Shown here piece by piece: positions 39,301-50,713 of a DNA stretch of 64,000 nucleotides. The notes beneath the pieces are model-generated. The model was not told the DNA's origin and did no database searches. It saw nothing but the letters and a program-made list of their open reading frames with translations. Origin of the DNA: Erythrocercus mccallii (taxonomy: Eukaryota > Chordata > Aves > Passeriformes > Dicruridae); the NCBI GenBank assembly GCA_013397435.1, contig VZRG01000359.1:448785-512784 (forward strand). Direction: 5' to 3'. Position 1 is the stretch's first letter. Every line of letters begins with the position of its first letter. The translations under genes and the position numbers were made by a program.

Positions 39301-42300
39301 ACTGACTTGTCACTTGTACTTGGTGCTCTCTAGTGACATTTCTTGAGCACAGTGAAAACCACAAAATTCATGGGCTAATAAGGGTGGAGTAATTTGGGAT
39401 TATTGCAAGTGTTCTTGTGCTTGCTCTCCCAGCTCAACAGGAAGCCTTTAATAAGAGTTTTCCTAAATAGTGTTGCATGCAAAATGGGAATTTCAGCTTC
39501 ATTCTTTTAACAAACAGCCATTTCATGGAACAGTGTGGTTTTTTGCCTTTTTATACATTCTAGAAGACTTTATACCTTTGCTGGTTACTGGTTGATAGTT
39601 CTGTGCTGAGCTCCCTTTAATTTTGCAATAAACTAACAAGGAGGCTAAGACCACAAGTTTACAGAAAATGGCTTATTTACTCAACTGGATTTACAAGTAT
39701 GACAAAGTCAGATTTAGTAGTTTTTCAGTGTGGTCTAGGAAGGGCAGGAGGAGTACTTGAAAATTTGTACTGTATAAATAACCAAACAAAAAATAGTTTG
39801 CTTATTCTTCTGTGTAAAGTTCTTAGGCCAGCTCTCTCCCAGGACCTGCAGGGATTTTCTGCATATGCAGGAACTTTGCTATTCCCAATAAATGGGGGTG
39901 TTGTGAGTTGAGGCACAATAAATAAGTTTGGTTTTTTTTCCTTTTCTAATATGCTTCCAAAAAACTAGCGTCTGCTGAAATCACATCAAGGAAGGTGACT
40001 CTGTTTTCACAACATATAAAGATTTTAATAGTATATTAACACTGTTGTTGACTTCTGGATTAAATCTTGGAAGTAACAATGATCTGTCTGAAACCTGAAT
40101 GCTGTTTCCCTTGAGAAATCTTTGTGTCCATTTTTTTCCAGGTATTGGCACCTATAAAAATTGAGAAAGTAATCAGAGGAGTAAGTTACAGGGTTTTTTA
40201 AGGTGTCTAAAATTAGGAAGTTGAAAAAGTATTCCCATTGTTTTCTTGTGTTTATCTCTGGGTTTTCTAATTCTTCTTGTTGTCATAACACTTCTAATGG
40301 TTAGATGGGGTTATTTTACAATCTGAGGTAGCTATGCTGCAGTGAAAATTGAAGTAAAAGATTTGGAAATTGTGTGGTCCGTCATTTGTGTGGTATTTTA
40401 AGTAGTAGACTTTTTCCCAGAAAGGATTTTGAAATCTGAATCTGAGTGAATTTCCAAAGAGTTGGTAATTCTGTCAGAATTGGAAGGCTGAGGACTGTAA
40501 ATTTTTGCTTGTTAAATAGCTCTCTTAACCAATTGCAAAGGAATGGGCTGAAAGCTTAAAGGGAGTAGTGGTTCGTTGAACTCCATGGGAGACTGCATTG
40601 GAGCATGTTTCTAGTGTTACTGAGCTGTCTAGCTGACCCTTTTTTCCCCTCTTAGCAGTGGAGAGTGTTTTCCATTCAGGCACAGTTGCTGACTGAAGAA
40701 GCCCTACACCCTTTGTTCATCTTGAAGTAGGAACAGAAAAAGCAATAGCAAAACTTCCTTACCTGTTGCACATGTCAGGACACAGTTGTGTGTGGAGAGG
40801 TATGATGGCTTTTTGTGACTCTTAGTGGCAGTGAAAATATTTGGTTCCATTAGTTGATGTTGGAAATAGGAGCTCCTCGTAAAATACTGGCTGCTTTTTA
40901 ATTACAATATATTTTAAAATACCATGTATTTCAGTATGATAACGTCAAAATACCATGTAGCAATATTCTCGCTGTTGAGTGTTCTGCTGGAAGTTAATAA
41001 ACGTATGACTGGCTTTGAACCTCTTGAGAGGAAGCTGTGCTTGGCTGGTAATGGTGTCCCCTATCTGTCCAAAGGAACCCCAACAGAGGCAAATTTTCCT
41101 TACCTACTTAGCCTGAGGTCTTGGCAGGTCTCCTGTACTAAACAGGGTAAATTAATGGCAGATCTACAATGAAAAGTTGAAGAAGTGCTATTGCTAGTTT
41201 AGTGCAAAGCACTCTTTAGTAAGTGTGTTTGGACTGACAGCCCAGCTTGTTTCCTAGCATTGTTTAGCAGGTAATTTCTTTCAAGTGTGGCACCTATCAG
41301 ACCAACCCAAGCCTTCTTTTTGGTGGTTTGTAAGAAACAGCATAATTGACATCAAAAATAGCACTATATTCTGCGCACACCTGTGTGAAGCAATGTCGGA
41401 GGCTCAGCTGATGCTGTCCATGCACAAATGTGATTCCTCACCAGAAAGTCACAGAGCTGTTTCACACTAGATCTGCTTTGTCTGTCTGTGTGTTCTTTCC
41501 ATATCACACACAAGTTTAACCATTCCCTCAAACACCCATTTGCAACTCTCTGAATACGTCAAACCATTTCAAAGGATAGCAGAATGAAATGTTAGCACAT
41601 CTTTCAGATTCATGAAGGAAACTCTGGGGAATAATCAATAAATTCTTAAAATGTGCCACTGGAGTCATGTGACACCAGTATTCAGGGTTCAAGTTGAATG
41701 CCTGTAAGGACTGATGACTGCTGAAAATGTATAGTCTCATTTACATGGCAGTTTTCACTGCGAAAATATTTGTGACCAAAGTTTTATTCATGGAAAAATA
41801 AAACTTGGCATTTTCCAATAAGGGCATATGATTGAAGTTTTGAAGATAGATGTATCTATTCAGGGGAGTTTGCTGAATCTGGGTGCCTTATTTTTTCATA
41901 ACTTTGGCAAGGGACCAGCTCTTTTCTTTTGTTAGTGACCCACAGCTTGTTTGAGCTAGTGAGAGTTTGGAGTACTCAGCACACTCTCCGAGTGAGGTTC
42001 AAACTGTATTATGGGAGCTGCACAAAGATACATGAAAATACATACGTATGATAATAGGAATACCTATACCTGGTGAAAGAATTTTGCAGTAGGCCAGGCT
42101 CTGGAAGTGTGACAGGGAATTTGATGCCAAATTTAGTGCTTAGCCAACAGCCTCGTCTTGTGGCTGAACTCATCTTATGGGAGAACTGCATCTTTGTTGC
42201 TTCTGCAGGCTCGTAGAAATGGTGAATAATTTTCAATTAATTCCAAAATCAGCATTCTGTATATGCATATGACTTCATCTCAGAGAAAGTGTGCTTATTC

Positions 42301-44997
42301 AAATATATTTAGATATGTATTTAAGCAAATGTGTAACTGTCAGTGGAGTCATGGAACTCTGAATATGCTTAATACTCATCCTCAGAGCAAGTCAGAGAGG
42401 AATTTACTTGGGTAGGACTCTGCTTTTTTAAACTGACTTTTTAAACAGTATAGCAGGGAATCTAGGATATTAGTATTGAATAGTTACTGAAGGATACATT
42501 AGAAATTGAAATCTAAGTTCAGAGGCATAACTTGAGTTAAACATAAAAGGTGAAGAAGATTTCCAGTCCTAAGCTAGCAGTGCTGTAGAGTTACTGGTTA
42601 AGAAGGAATCTGGAAGATTAAAAAAAAAGCATTTGCATTATTCTTCTTGTTCATTTTGATTTTTTTTGAAGCCTTCAAAGTTAGTTTGCTTTGAAGGAAA
42701 GCATTATGAAATATAGTGTGCTTAGGTATTTTTTTTCTATTAAAAACGTTCCTTAAGCATGGTAACATTTCCTTAAAATGTGGTGCACAGATAATAAAAT
42801 ACGTGACAGCACAGCACAAAGATTATCTTGGCACGAGTCTGCAGTGGCTGAATCACACAGAGAGTTTGATACTTGTTAATAATGTGATCATTGCAAAGTG
42901 TGCCAATGAAAACTTCATACCTCACCAGTACGTGTGAGTATAAGTTCGTTAGTGTGTTGTGTTTCAGCACATTTTTTAGAACTGGATACTATGGATACAT
43001 GAGTCTGTGGCTTTTGTGACACAGTGGAAACACAGTGAGAATGGTTTCAAGCAGGAAAGATCTCACATCCTTCCTTATCCTTCCTTATGCCTACTGACTC
43101 TTGGCTACTCCTTTCATTTGCCTTGAACCAGTTTTGATGCCCATCCTATCACAAGGATGAACTAGATCACTAAAATGGAAGATAAATATCCTAGCAAGAA
43201 AAAAGGGAAAAGTGACTTATTTTTTCTTTGTTAATAAATTGAACTATCTTGCTTTGTAATCTTATGAATAAGTCAGCCATCAGTGGCGGCAAGGAGCTCT
43301 GTGTACCAGAGCCTTTGCTGTCTGCTCTTGGGTGCTTGTAGGTGCACACAGCAGCTCTGGGGAAACAGCAGAGGGGTGTAACATGTAGCTTGTGCGTTTG
43401 TTGTCAGCAGTATTGCAAGCTGTACCTTTAGCTGAGGTGTGTGACCCAGCAAGGCTGTTATCTACCATGTGCATGTTCACTGCAGTGATCATAAATGCTT
43501 ACTCCCAAAAGGTGCATCCTGTGGTTAAGCTGTGCAGAGTGGTCCCAGCTAGCTCAAGTTTATTTTCAGAGCTTGTAGTAATAGCAGATGAACATGAGGG
43601 GTATCACTATGGAGTTCTGAAGGTCTTGAACTCCTGTTCAGTGAGTGAAGATTTGACTTACACGCTTCTCAATCTAGTCCTGTTGATAGAGTCCATAAAG
43701 CTCTCAGGCAGCATCATGCCTGTTTGCAAGCACAGAGATGGTTGGGCTGGCACGAGCAGGGAGGTAGAGTCTTGCAGAGGTCACATACTCCATCACACTG
43801 CTGGCACCTCATGTCATGCTGCCTGAAGAAGACACAATCCCCTGCAGCACCACCAGTCCAGTTACAACTTGTTGATCTGACACAGCTTGTGTGGGTCTCA
43901 TAATGAGAGGGAGATTTCTTTTTCAAAAGAAAGGGGAGAGTGTGTCATATCTTACTGCTGAAAGTGTTCGAAAGCAGGGGGAAGCCATGGTCAGAAGGAG
44001 GGGCAAGCAGTGGAGGGAGGAGCAGAGAAGTTCCTCTTCCTTTCAGCAATGGTAATCTGTTAATTTATTCTAGTAGCATCATGAAACTGCATTCACCAAG
44101 TATTGTGTAGGATTCCTTTCTCCCTTGCTCCTGTGTCAAATACAGCTGAAGACAGGCCAATAATTTGAGAGAGTTTGTTTGGAGTTTGTCTTTTCTCAGT
44201 GCAAGTAGAGGAATCATTTTGGTTCTTAAAAAAAAAAAGGGTAATTTTTGAAGCTTATGTCAACAAAGTGGAGACCAACTGTTACTGCAAAAAGTGCAGC
44301 TGCTTAGAGATCCAAAGCATTATGAGATAACTGTGGCTATAGCTATGTTCTCTCTGTGGTGTTTGCAGCATTTTCTTAATGTTTTCTGTTACTAAAAAAC
44401 AGTATGTGTTCAAAGGTGCAAGAAATTGTTCATCTCTGGTAAGCTTGACTATTGCTCATGCTGTCAGAGGAGAGCACTGTGGATACTATAGTCCTATTTA
44501 TCAGAATCTTGTGATGCTGAAAAACACTCAAAAATCCCCTTTTGTAAAGATAGCCCCACATTTAGTACTTTTGTCCTTCAGATCAATGGGAATATATCCC
44601 TACCACACCTTCCTCCATGGCACTGTGTTTCAGCCAAGGGAAGAAAGTGTGGAAATTACTTGGGAAATAGATTTCCTATTTGCCTATGGAGAAAATGGTG
44701 GGTTTTTGTAAGGAGCATTAAATTGTTCATGGAAGATGAGCAAAAGATGAAGCTCTTCAGAACAGTAGTTTCATTTAAGGTGCCTGTATGTAGCAACATA
44801 CTGTTATTCAGTATTTCATGTTTTTAACAATATCCCTTTTCCTCCACTACTTGCAATTGACTCTTTCAATTTCTTCAGGTAGTTTGAAATGTTCTGAGTG
44901 TTGAATTTGCTGAAGAATAGAATAGAGGGTCATCTCGATGCTATGCCTGGAGGATTCCAGTCCTGAGCTTCTCTCTGCCTTTGAGTAGCTATAAAAA
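36331..44997. other. Intron sequence with no recognised gene or transposon
   Basis: AT-rich. It includes a small duplication at 37413-37452 and a 144-codon open frame at 43392-43826 (+), the longest in the window. That frame has no recognisable domain and no splice context, so I treat it as chance. Confidence 0.5.
37413..37452. repeat. Short tandem repeat, TGGTTCCTTCCAAG-type, three units
   Basis: Two exact copies of TGGTTCCTTCCAAG flank a shortened copy TGGTTCCTTTCT. This is a local slippage product. Confidence 0.85.
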
Positions 44998-45033
44998 TTC
45001 ATTTCCCATCCCCCTCTCCTTGTCTGTTTGCAG
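44998..45033 (+). other. RAD51B: Splice acceptor and polypyrimidine tract of the RAD51B exon
   Basis: The 30 or so bases before the exon are almost all pyrimidine (CCCATCCCCCTCTCCTTGTC, then TGTTTGCAG), ending in a canonical CAG at 45031-45033. This strong U2-type acceptor fixes the exon start at 45034. The matching donor GTAAGA begins at 45131 and is close to the consensus. The signal supports a working exon rather than a pseudogene copy, since a processed copy would not carry intron boundaries. Confidence 0.88.
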
Positions 45034-45130
45034 GTTATCTTGACGAATCAGATTACCACATCGCTGAGCAGTGGCCCTGGGATCCAGGCAGACCTGGTGT
45101 CTCCCGCTGATGATTTGTCCCTGTCTGAAG
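45034..45130 (+). CDS. RAD51B: RAD51B internal coding exon (equivalent to human codons 253-284 plus one base)
   Basis: Seen: a 97-bp open segment preceded by a C/T-rich tract ending TTTGCAG and followed by the donor GGTAAGAAA. It enters in phase 0, encodes 32 residues and leaves in phase 1, with the final G starting a glycine codon. The translation begins VILTNQITT and ends QADLVSPADDLSLSE, matching RAD51B at exactly the human exon length. Known: RAD51B is a nuclear RecA-fold RAD51 paralogue that joins RAD51C, RAD51D and XRCC2 in the BCDX2 complex, which supports RAD51 filament assembly in homologous recombination. This exon carries the beta strand with the conserved TNQ glutamine, the ATP-sensing position in RecA-type proteins, and runs into the L2-loop region. 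Odd: the middle eight residues or so differ from the human protein as I remember it, while both ends are identical. No neighbouring RAD51B exon is recognisable in the window. Another RAD51 paralogue is unlikely because the SPADDLSLSE stretch is RAD51B-specific. Confidence 0.94.
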
Positions 45131-45134
45131 GTAA

Positions 45135-47585
45135 GAAATCCCTTCTATCAGAACTGAAACTCTACACGGACACAAATCCACACTGTAACTTGCAGTCTTC
45201 TGTTAAAATATGGGGGGCTGAGAGGGTCAAATTATAAAGTCTAACCTAACACAGTCTTAAAACAAAATTATTTTCCAGTGTCTCTGAAAATCCATTTATA
45301 ATTGAAAAGAAAGTATGTGGAGTAGCTAAAAGGATTGGACACTTTCTAAAGGCTGGGAATGAACTTTTGAGCCATGTCAGTTTCTCAGCATTATACTGTC
45401 ACTCACATGCGTTTAAAGCATTATTTTGTCAGTCTTCTAAAGCTACTGCAAGAGTAAATACACAGGCTAGTCTGCAAATTTCATCTTATCTTAATGGTTA
45501 TCAGTGATTCCAAAGAGAAACAACTGGTCACAATGGATGGAAAGCAGATCCTCAGTCCTGTTCCTTGAATTACACTTGTTTGATTTTCAAGTACCATGCC
45601 TCAGACTGCATCTCTCTGTTGTGTGAATGTAATATGGGGATATTTGTGATGCCATATATTACTTTACATCTTTGTGCTTCTGTTTTCTGTGCAGAATTAG
45701 AGAAAAGTACTTCTTTGAGTAGTAGTGAGGCCTTAGTGTGCTAAGAAGAAAAGATAATTCTGAATCAAGATTTACAAAGTAATATAATAATTTCAATTTT
45801 CCCCACTTGCAAAGAATAGTCAGAGTAGCCTTGTGAGGGACAGATGCAGAAAACTTTGTTATTTAGTGTTCAGTTCATGGATAGACCCAAATGTATGATG
45901 CAAAACAATGCTCATCTTTCTTGCAAAGGCATGGTAATTGCATGTAGACTTTCCACGTTGCATAACATGGGTATTTCCCCTCTTGGTCTTCTTGCTGCAA
46001 TTTCTGGTGGTTCTGATTAGCTTCTCTGTGTTCTGATTGATCAGACACAGTTGTCTCAAGTTTGTCTGACTTAACACTAATACAGCTCCGTGGCAAAAAT
46101 AACTAAGCAGTGGTTAAAATTGACATTATTTCTGCAACTCGTTTCAGTGGACAAGAGAAAGAGATTGAAAGTAGAGTGAAACAGAATGTCAGAGAGTAGC
46201 AAGTAACTTCAGTGCAATGCCTTGACACTGATTGATGTGTTTACTTCGTAATTTTGTCCATAGGAGTCTGGCAAAGCATGGCCCATTAAACAATTTTGGA
46301 ATTGTGCTTGTGGCTTTTATTGGCTCCACCCATTACCAAAGTATCTCTGAAGTATGTAGGTCAAATACTGCTCCCTACCTCTGGCAGAAAGATTTGAAAT
46401 TTGGTAACTAGATTTGGAAGATAAGGGCATAATTTTTCACCTTTATATATTCCTTCTTGGCACAAAGTTGTTGTGCATTGTCTTATTAAACTGTCTTGAT
46501 CAAAGTACTTGTGTTTCTCTTTGTCCTTTAGAATTGCTATGGATGAACTACCTCTGGAAAGAAAAGCACAGCTGACTCTGAAGTGGGAGTAATAACAAAA
46601 TATGTTTTCAGTAAAACAGATTTTTGTCCTGTGGTTAAAATATTTGAAGATACTTAGGAAAAACACATGGAATAGTTGAAATATTTCTAAATTTCCCACC
46701 ACATATGAAAGATTATCAGTGCTGTGTATGAGCTGTAGTTCAACAATATTCTAGAATCAGGGCTATACAAGAGATGGCATAATGATTTTTCTAGCAGTTA
46801 CAGGTTATTAATGAATCTATCATTTTGTGTCTAAACTACCATCACTACTTTTCACCTTTTAACTTAAGAATGAGTTAAAATGTATTGGTGCTCTGTGTTC
46901 TATTCCTTCATTGCTCTCATTCCTTGTTTTTAATTAAGGATCTGAAGTAGTAAAATGTGCCAGCATCGCACTTGCTGAAAATAGAAACGTTTATTTTGCC
47001 CCAGGACAAGAACAGTACAGACATCAGCAGTGCAGGCTCCTTTGGAAATGGAAGTTTTATCAAGGGATGCAGGGCTGATAAACTCCTTTCCTTTTCTCCC
47101 TTCCCTCCTTTTTTGACTAACATTGATATATCATTTACTTACTGTGTTGTGTAATGGAAGAACGCAGTGCATCTCCACACTGCATGCTTTTCTTCCTATG
47201 TCTTTCTTATTTGTAAAGTGGCTGCTTCTGGATTTCCATTTTTCATCACTTTTGACCCCTGCTGTCTATCTATGAGTAAATGTGGAATTTCAGGCTCATT
47301 CAAGATCTGATTTCCATGTTTATCTTCCTATCAAAAGACACTGGTGTGGCCAGTGTGTTTTGGTGCGTTCTTTTAATATCATGGTGTTAACCTGTCCTGA
47401 GAAAATTCCCCCTTAATGTATTTGGATGTTAACTCTTGAACAGCCTAAAAGCAGCAGTAAACTTCTGATAATCTTTGTACTTGCAGACTCCTAAATTAAT
47501 TAGTCTTCTAGAGTTAGTATGATATTAATAATACTTATTTTTCTTTCTCAAGAGAATTTACAAGAAAGTAAATGGTAGAGTTGTA
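45135..47585. other. Intron sequence with no recognised gene or transposon
   Basis: The first 2.4 kb of intron after the RAD51B donor. AT-rich, with no second exon or named repeat. Confidence 0.55.
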
Positions 47586-47790
47586 GAATTTCCAGGAAAG
47601 AGTAGTTAGGTGAGTAGCCCAAGGGCACAAAGAGTATATATTGCAGAGTCAGGGATGGGAGGCCAGATTTGTGACTGGGTTCTTACCTCATTGTTCCTTG
47701 TCACTCATCACCAACTAGAGCTGAATTTGAACCAGCGACCTAGATGTGAAAGGACCCATAACACATTGTTAGTCCTGTAAGCAACTCAGA
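47586..47790 (-). repeat. MIR/L2-like ancient repeat, antisense
   Basis: GAGTAGCCCAAGGGCACAAA, GCAGAGTCAGGGATGGGAGG and then AGCTGAATTTGAACCAGCGA follow the antisense order of MIR/L2-type elements (cttgcccaaggtcacacagc, ggcagagctgggattt, gaacccagg). Read on the minus strand, GGTTCAAATTC resembles a pol III B box. A stretch between the two halves does not fit MIR, so this may be a related but different old family. Confidence 0.5.
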
Positions 47791-49046
47791 CTGCTTGATT
47801 TGTATATGTCTAATATGTTGTTTTAATCCTATCTGAAATCAGAGTCCCTTCACTATAAATGGTTTGCTAAAAGGGTAATCTTTCTTAGATAGAGGCAGAA
47901 ATGAAAATTTCAAACTAAATGTGCTATTAGAAAGAAGTGGAATGTTATAATGTCCTTTGTTTTTGCTTCTGATTGTGCTTGAGAAGAGGATTGCTTGGGT
48001 TATGTGTTAGATTAGGCAAGAAACCAAGGAAGCTGTTCATCTGATGTGTGACAGAAAGTTAAGCTGATGAACAAGCTGAAAGGACATTGTCAAGCTGTTT
48101 CAGGCTCAGAGCTTGTCTTCTCTAAAGTTATAATCTAGTGCATGAAAACTTGTGTCCTAAAGATACGTTAGATTTTTGTGAGACCATTAATGGATTTATA
48201 AAAGCAGTGCTGGTTGTAAAATCCCACCACTTATGTAGCAATGTCAGAATTCATGAACTGTTTGTTGGTATTTCTTGTAGGAAACGGTTATGTCCAGCTA
48301 AATTCCCAGATCTGTGCATACTTCTGCCTCCAGACAGACAAAAAAATGCATAGTTTACCACAAATTAAAGTGATGAATAAAGTACCAAGCTTTCTGTACG
48401 TGTAGTCTGAGTCCTTGCATTCACTTGGCCTTTACATACTTGTCAGATTATCAACTGAAGCAGTTAGGACTAATAATATTTTTCTCTAGCTCCAAAATCC
48501 TCAGACATGTAATGTTGTCACTTCTTCCCTAGGAACTGAACTCAGTTTTTTCTTGTAACCTCACCATTTTTACATAGCCATCTCTCAAACCGTGTCATCA
48601 GAGGGGATAGTCTGGAGGATGGTGGTGGACGTTGCTGTTTCCCTTCTGTCCTTGCTTTTTAGAATAGTCTCTGTTTAGTTCTTCCAGTCAAAGACAACTT
48701 GAAGAAGCCTGCAACGTTGCAGGGGTGGTCAGACAAGCCCAGGAGTACCCTAAGAACTAATGCATTATCATTTAAAAAAAAAAATAGTTCTTACCCAATT
48801 AAAATAGTATCTTATTTAAAAAAAAAAAGATTCAAGCTGCATTAGGCTTCATGAACAGTAGACGTATTTTGTACACAGTTCATGGTTTTTTTAAACAAGT
48901 TATCTGTGTCTGTGACTGTACTATTTTTGCTATTTTTGTGAACTTCACATGACTAAATTTTACCTAATGTAAAAAGTCTTTAGAAACTAAGCCTGTGTAT
49001 TTTAGCACTAGGTGGACAGGGAAATTTGTGTTTCATTTGTGTGCTG
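47791..49046. other. Intron sequence with poly-A runs and a palindrome
   Basis: AT-rich with no exon. It holds the 16-bp palindrome at 48708-48723 and two A-runs at 48774-48784 and 48818-48828. Confidence 0.5.
48708..48723. repeat. 16-bp perfect palindrome
   Basis: CCTGCAACGTTGCAGG equals its own reverse complement and has no spacer. It could be a dimeric protein-binding site or chance. Confidence 0.9.
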
Positions 49047-49105
49047 CAAGGAGATAGGACAAGATGACCTTCTTGAGGTCCCTTCTAGTCCACCAGTGCC
49101 TGTGC
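49047..49105 (+). mobile_element. Old CR1 3'-end remnant
   Basis: AGGACAAGATGACCTTCTTG followed by AGGTCCCTTCTAGTCC matches the CR1 3' motif 'ggactagatgaccttctgaggtcccttccaacc'. Only about 50 bp are clear. Confidence 0.55.
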
Positions 49106-50708
49106 TATTAATGTATTTGCCAGCTGCAAGCTCTAACTTCCCTCACAGACATCAGAGCCAAACTCCATCTTTCTTGGAAAAAAATCAAGGGTGTGTTGGT
49201 ATGAACAAGAGCTCCTCCTCCCACCCTGCACAAGTGTCAAGCAAAACAAAAGGAATGCTGTCTTAGGCTTCTTCAGTCTCAGTTAGTACTTTCAAATATT
49301 TGTTTGAAAAAGTCAGAATTATTTTGTGTTTAAAATAATCTGTAAACTTGCACTAGATCTGGGGAGGCCAGTGTTCAGTTTTCTGCCATTTGTGCTCATA
49401 AAGTGGTTTGTCATAGCATTGTATATTTTTAGTGCACAGTGTGAGCAATGAGTTTAGTCTGACCTTTTCATCTTTGTTGCTCTGATCTTGAATTCTTTTA
49501 AGCTGTTGAGCAGAAGTAGGCTTTTGTGTTGTGGAGACTGGAGAACACTAAGCTGCCATAATATCTCCCACTCATAGGATTTTCCTACTTTAGTTTAGGA
49601 GCAGAAGGTTTGAAGCTGGAATCTTCAGCTTCTCTTCCTTGCTTTGCCCTTGACATTTTATGGTTAAATTGTTTTATTCATCCAGCCTCAGTTTACCTTT
49701 TTTAAAAATTTGGGGTTTTATTTTTATTCTGCAACTTTTTTTCCTCAATATTTCAAGATAGTCCTATGGAGAAAATAATGGATTGACTTTCTCTTCAGTG
49801 GAGTAGGATGAGTTCTGTAATTTATTACTTCTCTCCTTTCAAATCTCATTTTTTCAGTCCTGGTGCCAAATGGAGTGAAAACACTGAAGGAATTATCAAG
49901 TGAAGTGAGGAGCCCCCAGAGATCAGAGACTGTTGGTTAGTTTAGGTTGGTTTATTTGTTGATTTATGTGTAAACTTAATGCTTAGGGTTGGACCCACAG
50001 GTGACTTAATTAAAACAAAAAAGTACATTCTGTGGAGCATAAGCATACTGGTTTTGCAGGAAGTGTGAGCTTATGAATCAAGCAGCTGTTAAACAAGTTT
50101 CTAAAACACTTCCTCAGTGTAGTTTTAAAGCTAATGCAGAATAGTTCATGTCCTTGTGAAGTTCTCCGCAATGATATGAATTTAAATGCATTGGAAAATG
50201 TCATAACAGTTTGGTGTGTTTTAGGCCTTTGGTGTTTTAGCTGAATGCTCTGTAAACTGATTGCAGTCTGGTTTACACAATTTTGATTGAAAGAGGAGCT
50301 AGTTTGTATTGGATCATAGAAGCAGTATGTAAGTTAATTATAATACATTTTTGAATAGGACAGTTCATAAATTAATATCGTATAATTTTAATATTAATTC
50401 ACTCTGATTTTCTGAGATGGAAGAATTTGGGAATACTAAACCCCCTTTATTTTTTTGCCATTATGGTATAATCTGTATGGAGTTATTAGCATGTTGAAAC
50501 TCAAGAACCTTCTGGCATGATGTAAGAAAGGTCTTTTGATTGTGACCCCTTATATGAACCCTGTGAAACTTAGTATACACAAAAAGGCAATGAGTACAAA
50601 TAACACAGATGGTATTTTCAATCTGTTTGGAAGATGAATTCCAATGATTAGGCCATGTCTATGCATACTGGGGAGTAAATTGCCCAACTGAGACTAGAGT
50701 GCAGGTGT
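49106..50708. other. Intron sequence with one exon-like segment
   Basis: AT-rich. The only notable part is the exon-like segment at 49858-49935. Confidence 0.5.
49858..49935 (+). other. Possible in-frame cassette exon of RAD51B (unproven)
   Basis: It is preceded by a pyrimidine-rich stretch ending TTTTTTCAG (CAG 49855-49857) and followed by GTTAGT at 49936. The 78 bases are a multiple of three. Entered in the phase left by the RAD51B exon (phase 1), they stay open for 26 codons (VLVPNGVKTLKELSS, then EVRSPQRSETV) and return to the same phase. A stronger donor, GTGAGG, lies inside at 49905. Without splicing, the frame stops at TAG a few bases on. No homologue is known to me; this is inference from splice-site and frame logic only. 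Confidence 0.2.
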
Positions 50709-50713
50709 GAACC

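Larger units (their letters stand above)
1..45033 (+). other. RAD51B: RAD51B upstream intron, 3' part (human intron 7 equivalent)
   Basis: Inferred from the single RAD51B exon at 45034 on the + strand. The preceding human exon encodes a stretch ending EEFSIP; I did not recognise it anywhere upstream, so the intron probably extends beyond position 1. This agrees with the hundreds-of-kilobase introns of human RAD51B. The block is AT-rich with stop codons in all frames. Its recognisable contents are transposon relics, microsatellites and two short CpG-richer or exon-like patches, listed separately. Confidence 0.8.

Noticed and set aside
43392..43826. Longest open frame in the window (144 codons, +)
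   Set aside because: No recognisable domain, no Kozak or splice context and no codon-usage signal. A frame of this length is expected by chance in 64 kb over six frames.
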